From Lewinellaceae bacterium (lineage in GTDB: Bacteria > Bacteroidota > Bacteroidia > Chitinophagales > Saprospiraceae): a DNA stretch of 64,000 nt. A program made the translations under genes and the position numbers. The notes beneath the pieces were generated by a model. The model was not told where the DNA came from, did not search any database, and worked only from the letters and a program-made list of their open reading frames with translations. The stretch covers positions 434,001-498,000 of the forward strand of contig JADJYW010000004.1 in assembly GCA_016719605.1 (NCBI GenBank), in the 5' to 3' direction. Shown in pieces: positions 57,739 to 64,000 of this stretch; positions within the stretch are counted from its first letter, which is position 1, and each line of letters opens with the position of its first letter.

Positions 57739-57757
57739 GTGTTTGGGTGTTTTAGTG
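57739..57757. repeat. Single-arm copy of the GTGTTTGGGTGTTTTAGTG repeat
   Basis: It is identical to the first 19 bases of the left arm at 40072. No complementary arm is found nearby, so it does not form a hairpin here. Confidence 0.65.
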
Positions 57758-57901
57758 TTTCAAGGGGAAAGCAGGGTAGCAAGCACGCCGTTTCGGGAAC
57801 ACATTCGAGTGATGCTTTGGAGATACGGCGCCGTATCGGTGCGCTGCCTTGAACGGATTCAAAAATTAAGCTGGGTTCTGACACCGTTCCTTAAAATCGA
57901 A

Positions 57902-59317
57902 TCAATCGAAAATTCGGGTCACGCCAAAACGGATGCCGCCCACGCCCTGAGACTGCTCAACCGGGTACCCCGATCGGGTCACCGGTTCCAGGATGTGCCG
58001 GTAGTAGGGTTCTGCAAAAACACGCGTACGCGGCGATACATGATAAAACCACTGGATGCTGCCCATCAGGCTCATGCCGAGTCGCGTGCGGAACACGTCG
58101 TACTGGCCTTCGCCGGGAGTGAAAGGAGCCGGTTTGCCGTCGGGGGTCAGGATGCTGCCACGCTTGTGGAAAAGCACATTGACGGAGCCGCCGAGGTTCA
58201 GGCTGATGCCGCTGGGGCCGCTGCGGAGTTCCAGTGCTCCTTGCAGCGGAATATCCAGCAGGGCAAAACGGTTGTAGGTTTTGAGGTAATCGGTGCCGTA
58301 CTCAATGCCCAGGGTATCGGTTACCGTCACCCATTGGCCATTGATGAGTTTCTGGGTGACGGTCAGGTTGTACCGCACAAAGTTGGGATCGTAGTGTTCA
58401 AACTGCTCCACAAAATAATCGTAGTGCAAACCCGTGCGCAGCATGAAATTTCCGGCAAAAAGATAGGATGCGCGTATGCCGGCATTATAGCCCCAATCGC
58501 GTTTTTCGGTGCGCTCGCGGTCATGGATATAGTCCTGAAATTCCGAATTACCCGATTGCAAACGTTTGTTGGCCCATACGGGGCCAACGTATGCATCCAC
58601 TAACCAGGCCTGCCGGTTGCTGTTGAAATCGTAACACTTCTTAGGCGCTTTTTTTGCCTTGGCTGCGGTGATTTTTACCGGCGACATCGCGTGGGTTCGT
58701 ACAGGCAATTCGAGTCCGGCAATCTGCCCGGGTAGCAAAGCGGTGATCCGCCTGGATATGCCCGGCAAGGCGTCCGGCCCGGTTGTTCGGGCCTCGGGGG
58801 CATCGGCCTTTTTTACAATATCCGGTACCGGCGAAGGTGTCGGTACGGCGAGGACTACGTCGGGTTGCAGGGCAGGTAGTTGTTCCGATGCAGCCGTGCG
58901 CCCGGCGGTGAATGCCGCCGATTTTGTCCGGGTAGCGGGCGTTGAACGCTGTGGGTATGCTGCGGATACGGTATTTCCGGTGGTAGCAGATTCGGTTGCT
59001 TCCGGGGTGTGGGTATGGTCTGGCAACGGGGCGGGCTGTGTTGGTGTAGCCGGCGCCGGGGATGTCGGAGGTGGCGTCGTGTTGGTTTTCCCGGCAATTG
59101 GCTGGACAGCCGCCGGTTTGGTTTGTGGCCCAAAAAACCACAGGCCTGCACCCGCCAGTCCGCCGGCTATGCCGAAGGCAAGGAACCAAACGATAAACCG
59201 CCGTTTTCGGCGGCGCAGGGCATGCTCCACGTTAGGCCACACGAATGCAGGAGGCGGTACCTCCGCATCATGCAAACGCTCGCGTAACAGATCGTCTATG
59301 TTGTTGGATCGTTCCAT
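57902..59317 (-). CDS. Putative anti-sigma/outer-membrane barrel fusion protein
   Basis: This 471-residue protein starts at the ATG ending at 59317 (MERSNNIDDLLRERLHDAEV). Residues 1-45 are charged and hydrophilic, like short anti-sigma or adaptor segments. One transmembrane helix follows a stop-transfer Arg/Lys cluster (RRRKRRFIVWFLAFGIAGGL, about 36-55). Residues ~60-225 form a Pro/Thr/Ala-rich linker. The rest is a porin-like barrel (YVGPVWANKRLQSG; FAGNFMLRTGLHYDYFV; RFGVTRIF end). It follows the ECF sigma gene with its TTG-start alternative overlapping that stop, so it is translationally linked. The topology is inferred. Confidence 0.6.
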   Translation of the reverse strand: MERSNNIDDLLRERLHDAEVPPPAFVWPNVEHALRRRKRRFIVWFLAFGIAGGLAGAGLWFFGPQTKPAAVQPIAGKTNTTPPPTSPAPATPTQPAPLPDHTHTPEATESATTGNTVSAAYPQRSTPATRTKSAAFTAGRTAASEQLPALQPDVVLAVPTPSPVPDIVKKADAPEARTTGPDALPGISRRITALLPGQIAGLELPVRTHAMSPVKITAAKAKKAPKKCYDFNSNRQAWLVDAYVGPVWANKRLQSGNSEFQDYIHDRERTEKRDWGYNAGIRASYLFAGNFMLRTGLHYDYFVEQFEHYDPNFVRYNLTVTQKLINGQWVTVTDTLGIEYGTDYLKTYNRFALLDIPLQGALELRSGPSGISLNLGGSVNVLFHKRGSILTPDGKPAPFTPGEGQYDVFRTRLGMSLMGSIQWFYHVSPRTRVFAEPYYRHILEPVTRSGYPVEQSQGVGGIRFGVTRIFD

Positions 59318-59331
59318 TTTTTTGTTCGTTT

Positions 59332-59877
59332 TCAAGATTTTTGGGGTGTGATTTGGTGTAATGTTTCAAATTGTTCGCACAACCAACGGCGTGCCTTGGT
59401 CAATTGGGAGCGCGAGGTGCTTTCCTGTATGCCCAATAGTTCAGCCACTTCTGCATGGGAATACCCCTCGATGGCCACCATGTTGAACACGACCCGATAC
59501 CCGTCGGGCAGTCGGCTGATCAGGCGCAGCAGTTCGGCTTCCGACAGGCTGGCCACGGCATCCGGTTCTACGGGTGACTCCGGCAGAGTTTCGTGGCCGG
59601 TTGTCTCGTAATCAAACCGCTGTCGCTGGTAAGCACGCAGCGCCGTATTGACCATGATCCGGCGCACCCATCCTTCAAAAGACCCCTGAAACTGGAACTG
59701 CTCCAGTTTCGTGAACACTTTCACAAACCCCTCCTGCAGGATATCCGCAGCGTCCGATGACGAGCGGGCATACCGCAGGCATACCGCGTACATCTTGCCG
59801 GCAAACTGCTCGTACAATTGTCGCTGGCATTGCGCGGAACCGCGCAAACAACCCCGGATGAGTTCATGTTCGTTCAA
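59332..59877 (-). CDS. ECF-type RNA polymerase sigma factor
   Basis: This ~181-residue protein starts at the TTG ending at 59877 (NEHELIRGCLRGSAQCQRQL); a longer TTG start at 59943 is possible. Region 2 has LRYARSSSDAADILQEGFVKV and EGWVRRIMVNTALRAYQRQ. Region 4 has LISRLPDGYRVVFNMVAIEG and YSHAEVAELLGIQESTSRSQLTKARRWL, a helix-turn-helix that binds the -35 box. It directs transcription of a small regulon. The adjacent membrane-spanning barrel fusion downstream is the natural candidate for its controller. Confidence 0.9.
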   Translation of the reverse strand: MNEHELIRGCLRGSAQCQRQLYEQFAGKMYAVCLRYARSSSDAADILQEGFVKVFTKLEQFQFQGSFEGWVRRIMVNTALRAYQRQRFDYETTGHETLPESPVEPDAVASLSEAELLRLISRLPDGYRVVFNMVAIEGYSHAEVAELLGIQESTSRSQLTKARRWLCEQFETLHQITPQKS

Positions 59878-60002
59878 AAGAGGCGATGCAGTTGAGCGGC
59901 TGTTCGCCGGCAATCGGCCGGGAATTGTCCCGAAGGTACGCAATTCTGTCAGATGCAGAATGCGCTTTTTTTGCTGCCTGAGGAGGAAAAAAAGGGTAAC
60001 CA

Positions 60003-60220
60003 GTGCTTTTTCACCGCGGAGGCTCGGAGGGGTTTTTACCTCGGAGGCTCGGAGGGTGTTTTCACCGCAGAGGCGCGGAGGCGCGGAGACGTAGAGTAGT
60101 TTTTACCGCGGAGGCTCAGAGGGTGTTATTTTTTTTGAAAATCAACCTCATAAAAACTACTCTACGTCTCTGCGCCTCCGCGCCTCTGCGGTGAAAACTA
60201 CTCTACGCCTCTGCGGTGAA
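60003..60220. repeat. ACCGCAGAGGCGCGGAG repeats with 43-bp inverted arms
   Basis: Arms 60063-60105 and 60151-60193 are reverse complements with one mismatch. Copies of CGGAGGCTCGGAGG and CTCTGCGGTGAA flank them. The array fills the gap between the sigma gene start and the stop of the T9SS protein at 60245, so it may end the latter's transcript. Confidence 0.85.
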
Positions 60221-60244
60221 TTTGAAAATGTCCCGTGGTGTGGC

Positions 60245-61930
60245 CTACTGGGCCACTATTTTCCGAACCGCCACGCCATGCGCATCGTGCACCTGAACCC
60301 AGTAGATTCCGGCCGGCCAAGCGTCCGTTTCGAGGCGCAGCGTATCGGTATTGCTGTACTGTCGCTCGGTCACCAGCCGCCCGGTCTGGTCAAATACCCG
60401 GATGACACCGCTGCCGGCTTCGGCTAAGCGTACATGCAGCGCGCCGGCGGCCGGGTTGGGCCACACCGTCAGTTTGGCGCCACCGACCGGGTTGGTCGTG
60501 GATACCGACGAGGTACACACATCGGCGAAATTGTTGGCGTACAGCACCGGAAGGTGGGGTACTTCGTCAAGCATGCGGGCTACGTTTTGCAGGTGCGTCA
60601 GCCCGGGACCGCGGTGGTAAGTCCACGCGGCATTCAGTTCCACGATCTGGCCCGGTGCGAAGGCGCCGAACTGATGCGCGCCCAAGCCCCGTTGGTCGCC
60701 GCCCGGCTGGTTGGCGCCAAGCATGGACCATTCGGCGGCATTGTTCGGGTTGCCGGGAAAAGCATGCGTTGCCACAGGCGTGGGCTGTACCGGGTTGTAG
60801 CCGCTCCCGGCGCCGGTGAGCGGCAGCCCGTCGCGCCACGACCCCGTCAGGTAGCGGAAGTACTCGAGCGAAGTTGTTGGGTCGGTTGTAGCGGGAGTCG
60901 GCGCGCCAACAGAGGCGTTGTAGATGGGCATGAACCGATCGAGCGATTGGTTGAGAAAGGTGACGGCCTGCACGGGCGGGTTGATCCCGTACGACAACAC
61001 TCCGCTGCACGGTGCCAGGTCGGTGTTGGAGCGGTTGTAGGTATAAAATGTGTTTGTCGCGGGGTGGCTGCCGAGGTAGTCATCGGAGTAACAACCCAGG
61101 TCGAAATCAACATACAGGGCCACCGAAAACGAGTCTATTTGCTCCGACGAGCGGTTGATGATCTTGTGAGAAGTGAACATGGCATTGTTGATCAGCGGCT
61201 TGTCGGGGCAGCTGAAGGCAAAGTAGGTGATGTGTATTTCCGCTTGCAACGGGAAAGTGCCTCCTGCTCCACCGCCCTGATCGTTCACAACGGTCCAGAT
61301 TTGCTCGTCGGGAACAAAGGCGGCCAACCCCTGCAGTTGGACTACCGGATAGTCGCCTTTCATGGGGTCGTACGAGCCGTCGCCGTCTGCGTCGTGGAAG
61401 GGGGCCAGATTTTGATTGGGCAAACTGAAGCCCGTGACGCCGGCAAAAAACGGGTTTCCGCGTGCAGGCCAGCCGCGCACGGCGGTGTGGGGCGCACTGA
61501 GTGTGCCGTCGCTCAGGTCGCTCAGGAAGGCATTGATTTCGGCGGCGGTGACGCGGAAAAAGCGATCCCAGTTGGCGCAGGTAGCGCCCATGGTAGTGCC
61601 GGTTGCCGGATCGAGGGGGCCGGTATAAAACGGAGACGATGTGGAGCTGGTGGTGCGGTATCTGCCTGCCCCGATTTTCAGGTTGCCGGCCGGATCTATC
61701 CCGCCAAACCAGAGCGTGCCCAAAAAAATCGTGGACGGCGTGTTGACGCCTGTCGCGAAGTCGGGTTGGTACCGGGCCTCGGTCAGGTCCCAGCCGAAAT
61801 CGGCGGCATTGAGGATACGGGCACGCAGCGCATTGCCGGCCAGATCAATTTGGGATTGCGGGGCCGTGCAAACCTGCGCAATGGCCGCCACTGCAGCCAG
61901 TAGAAACGAGAGGGTCAGCGGAAATTTCAT
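60245..61930 (-). CDS. Secreted T9SS-sorted protein (surface or extracellular)
   Basis: This 561-residue protein starts at the ATG ending at 61930 with signal MKFPLTLSFLLAAVAAIAQ. The central part is beta-rich and contains a Ca-binding-like loop, DADGDGSYDP (about residue 185). The last ~80 residues are a T9SS type A sorting domain (LTVWPNPAAGALHVRLAEAG; GRLVTERQY; WPAGIYWVQVHD). No enzyme motif is recognised. The protein should be exported through T9SS and attached to the cell surface. Confidence 0.75.
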   Translation of the reverse strand: MKFPLTLSFLLAAVAAIAQVCTAPQSQIDLAGNALRARILNAADFGWDLTEARYQPDFATGVNTPSTIFLGTLWFGGIDPAGNLKIGAGRYRTTSSTSSPFYTGPLDPATGTTMGATCANWDRFFRVTAAEINAFLSDLSDGTLSAPHTAVRGWPARGNPFFAGVTGFSLPNQNLAPFHDADGDGSYDPMKGDYPVVQLQGLAAFVPDEQIWTVVNDQGGGAGGTFPLQAEIHITYFAFSCPDKPLINNAMFTSHKIINRSSEQIDSFSVALYVDFDLGCYSDDYLGSHPATNTFYTYNRSNTDLAPCSGVLSYGINPPVQAVTFLNQSLDRFMPIYNASVGAPTPATTDPTTSLEYFRYLTGSWRDGLPLTGAGSGYNPVQPTPVATHAFPGNPNNAAEWSMLGANQPGGDQRGLGAHQFGAFAPGQIVELNAAWTYHRGPGLTHLQNVARMLDEVPHLPVLYANNFADVCTSSVSTTNPVGGAKLTVWPNPAAGALHVRLAEAGSGVIRVFDQTGRLVTERQYSNTDTLRLETDAWPAGIYWVQVHDAHGVAVRKIVAQ

Positions 61931-62169
61931 AACAAAAAATTGATTTGGTGAACAGGCTGCCGCCACTAAAAACCAGCGCACAGCAAGCCTCGAAAACGGA
62001 TTGGAACATAGCCCCGCGCAAGCCCGAGTATGGATTGCCACGGCAGCAACGGAACGAAGATAGTACCTTTCAAAAAGTAAATTTGCCCCGTTTTGTGGGC
62101 GCGCCCGTTTCCGGTGCGAACAAGGTATTTGGTTGTGTGAAGCGCGGCGAAGCGGCTCCGCGCACGCTA

Positions 62170-62440
62170 TTGTTCACCGCAGAGGCGCGGAGTTTTTTTT
62201 TACCGCAGAGGCGCGGAGACGTAGAGTAGTTTTTACCGCAGAGGCGCAGAGGCGCGGAGTTTTTTTTACCGCAGAGGCGCGGAGACGTAGAGTAGTTTTT
62301 ACCGCAGAGGCGCAGAGGCGCAGAGGCGCGGAGTTTTTTTTACCGCAGAGGCGCGGAGACGTAGAGTAGTTTTTACCGCAGAGGCGCAGAGGCGCGGAGT
62401 TTTTTTTACCGCAGAGGCGCGGAGACGTAGAGTAGTTTTT
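62170..62440. repeat. Tandem array of ACCGCAGAGGCGCGGAGACG units (66-bp period)
   Basis: Units begin at 62202, 62268, 62342 and 62408: two periods are exactly 66 bp and one is 74 bp through an extra 8 bases. Reading frames across it translate as repeated FTAEARR stretches and are not genes. It belongs to the same family as 45683-45956. Confidence 0.9.
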
Positions 62441-62464
62441 ACGGGGATTGGAGGGTGTTCAATA

Positions 62465-62614
62465 AACTGTGTCAACGGTACTTTTATCAACCTTGAAACG
62501 CCGCGCGCGGGTCTTTCGACCCCGCGTCAACCGTTTGATTATGTGGCACTAAGGTGCGGGTCGAAAGACCCGCGCACGGCGCCGTTGCTTCAAATATGGA
62601 CCGTTGACACAGTT
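62465..62614. repeat. 150-bp palindromic element with 15-bp terminal inverted repeats
   Basis: AACTGTGTCAACGGT (62465-62479) and ACCGTTGACACAGTT (62600-62614) are perfect inverted repeats. Internal arms GCGGGTCTTTCGACC and GGTCGAAAGACCCGC pair as well. It sits exactly between the plus-oriented repeat array ending at 62440 and the minus-oriented copies at 62645-62735. It looks like a small non-autonomous mobile element inserted in repeat DNA. Confidence 0.75.
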
Positions 62615-62644
62615 TTCTGAACTCTCCCGAAACTGGCTCTGAAA

Positions 62645-62735
62645 AAAAACTACTCTACGCTCCGCGCCTCCGCGCCTCTGCGGTAAAAAATGCTCTACGC
62701 CTCTGCGGTGAAAACTACTCTACTGAAAACATCCC
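62645..62735. repeat. Inverted copies of the GCAGAGGCGCGG repeat
   Basis: TACTCTACGCTCCGCGCCTC and CTCTGCGGTGAAAACTACTC copies are in the opposite direction to the 62170-62440 array. Together the two arrays form an outer stem around the 62465-62614 element. They end just before the stop of the last gene. Confidence 0.8.
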
Positions 62736-62743
62736 CCCCGCGC

Positions 62744-64000
62744 CTAAAACACCCAGTTCAGCCCCACATTCAGTCCAGCCGAAACGTGGTCGGGCAAGCG
62801 CCGGCCCTGCGCATCCCGCCGGGCAAAATTGCCGGCGACGGCCGGCTCCGCCACGAATCGGAGATGGCGGCCCCAGTGGTATGCCACTCCGGCAGATGCC
62901 CAGTAGCCGAGGAAAAGATTGTCCGTGCGCTCCAGTGCCACGCTGTTGGCAGCATTTTGTACAAACCGGAGCCGGTTGTTTTGCGACGCTCGGGCCGTCA
63001 CCTCGATGTCGTTTTTCAGGAAAAAATTGCCGGTGAGGCCTGTTTTGGCTACGGCCTGCACCCGGCCGTTGCCGAGGCGGCAGGTCAGCAGCAGCGGGAT
63101 GCGCAGTACCTGCACCCGCTCGGTGGTCGAAATACGCGCTACGACAGGCTCGTCATCGGGCACCGGCGCCGAGCCGTCCACCGGTTCCATGCGCAGGCTC
63201 ACGGCTGCCGAACCGCCGTAGGTGCTCAGGTCGTAGGTGTAGTTGCGCCGGGTGAGCGGGCCGCCGGGGTTCGTTATGCCGTCGGCAAACCGGAACCGGG
63301 CGGTGTGCACCGCCTTGCGTGTGGCCTCGCCATAACCGATACCGCTCTCCAGACCGATGCGCCGGGTGAGCGATTTGCCTGCCCGAAACCACCAGTCGGC
63401 CGATACGCCCGGGCGCTCCGGTTCGCCCACGAAAACGGGTCGTAAACCCGGCCGGTGCGCGGGTGCGGATGCCTGCTCGAAGGTGCGTTGTGGCGTAGCG
63501 TGCAGCCCGATGTACCAGCCGGGAGTCCGGTGTGTCGGCGCTGCGGGCGGGCGGGCGATGACGCCCATTGCGGGCCGGGCCGCTTCCCGGTGCGGCAGCG
63601 CGCGGAGGGGACTTTCGAGCAGGGCAACGCCGGCGACAGGGCGGGGCAGGGCCGGCGCGGAATTGCTCGTTGCCGGCGGTTGGGTGGTTGTTTGTCCGGG
63701 CGGCAGTGTCGGATCGGGCCGGCCGGCGGGCAGGCTTGTTTGTTCGGCCGGGAGGGGCGCCGGGTTGGCGGGCGGCAGGGGAGGGGCGCCGGGTTGGTTC
63801 GGTTCGGACGCGATAGATACGGGCGTGTTTTGTTCGGGCCGGGCGGGCGACGCGGCCGTGCGGCCCGGTGCATCCGCGCGCAGCGGCCCGGCAGTGCGGT
63901 CGGTGGCGGCGGCAGATTTCATCGGGGCTGTTTCCTGTGCCGGAAAAGCGGTATTGCTGGTGTGCTGTGCTGCTTCGGGAGGTGTTTTTTCTGAAAAAAC
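62744..64000 (-). CDS. Proline-rich-linker outer-membrane barrel protein (5' partial at window edge)
   Basis: At least 418 residues are in view; the frame remains open to base 64000, so the start is outside. The N-terminal visible part is a ~150-residue Pro/Ala/Thr-rich linker. A barrel follows (GWYIGLHATPQRTFEQ; KSLTRRIGLESGIGYGEATR; RIPLLLTCRLGNGRVQAVAK; LFLGYWASAGVAYHWGRHLR; end VSAGLNVGLNWVF). This is the same linker-plus-barrel layout as the protein at 57902-59317. Whether it also has a cytoplasmic head and a sigma partner cannot be seen. Confidence 0.65.
   Translation of the reverse strand, partial: VFSEKTPPEAAQHTSNTAFPAQETAPMKSAAATDRTAGPLRADAPGRTAASPARPEQNTPVSIASEPNQPGAPPLPPANPAPLPAEQTSLPAGRPDPTLPPGQTTTQPPATSNSAPALPRPVAGVALLESPLRALPHREAARPAMGVIARPPAAPTHRTPGWYIGLHATPQRTFEQASAPAHRPGLRPVFVGEPERPGVSADWWFRAGKSLTRRIGLESGIGYGEATRKAVHTARFRFADGITNPGGPLTRRNYTYDLSTYGGSAAVSLRMEPVDGSAPVPDDEPVVARISTTERVQVLRIPLLLTCRLGNGRVQAVAKTGLTGNFFLKNDIEVTARASQNNRLRFVQNAANSVALERTDNLFLGYWASAGVAYHWGRHLRFVAEPAVAGNFARRDAQGRRLPDHVSAGLNVGLNWVF

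Noticed and set aside
60434..61903. 489-codon plus-strand frame opposite the T9SS protein
   Set aside because: The minus strand has a signal peptide and sorting domain; the plus frame has none.
62133..62369. Open frame encoding FTAEARR repeats
   Set aside because: It is a translation of a 66-bp non-coding tandem repeat, without start context or homologous form.

Overview
The window is a chromosomal segment of a Bacteroidota bacterium, most likely in or near the Saprospiria. The evidence is two type IX secretion (T9SS) C-terminal signals, eight SprB-type repeats in one giant protein, DUF5686 and DUF4834 family proteins, a bacillithiol gene (bshA) and several promoters matching the Bacteroidota -7 element TAnnTTTG. 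Base composition is moderately GC-rich. One gene (2773-3450) is clearly AT-rich and looks acquired, and it lies just upstream of a BrnT-type toxin-antitoxin pair.

Layout. 1-12.7 kb: a GNAT-like protein overlapping a tRNA-hydroxylase gene (trhO), an AT-rich orphan, a toxin-antitoxin pair, a DUF1684 lipid/secreted protein, bshA followed at once by a stripped-down HemC-like protein, an efflux adaptor, a GT2 glycosyltransferase, a Ycf48-like lipoprotein, cvpA and a TrpG/PabA amidotransferase. 13.5-29.6 kb: the translation/transcription core, ordered tRNA-Thr, -Tyr, -Gly, -Thr, a degenerate tRNA-like sequence, tuf, tRNA-Trp, secE, nusG, rplK, rplA, rplJ, rplL, rpoB, rpoC. Unusually, a methyltransferase and a probable glycosyltransferase sit between rpoB and rpoC. 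29.6-45.7 kb: a DUF5686 outer-membrane protein, a ~1,790-residue secreted metalloprotease with SprB repeats, tcdA, tyrosine phenol-lyase, an APC permease, and a class II ribonucleotide reductase interrupted at its active-site motif by a large intein. 46-64 kb: fatty-acid desaturase, a badly damaged uvrC, a dihaem cytochrome c, a cupin, an NTF2-like protein, a hybrid two-component regulator, an AarF/UbiB kinase, and an ECF sigma factor next to a protein that appears to join a cytoplasmic/inner-membrane segment to an outer-membrane barrel. A second barrel protein of this kind runs off the right edge.

Two features cut across the window. First, many genes, including the essential rpoB, carry single-base frameshifts, mostly in homopolymers. 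This fits uncorrected long-read sequence better than real gene loss, although uvrC and the intein are damaged much more densely. Second, the intergenic spaces are filled with unrelated families of short-period repeats that are almost always arranged as inverted arms. They make long hairpins at gene ends, in the largest case a ~270-bp near-palindrome between two convergent genes.
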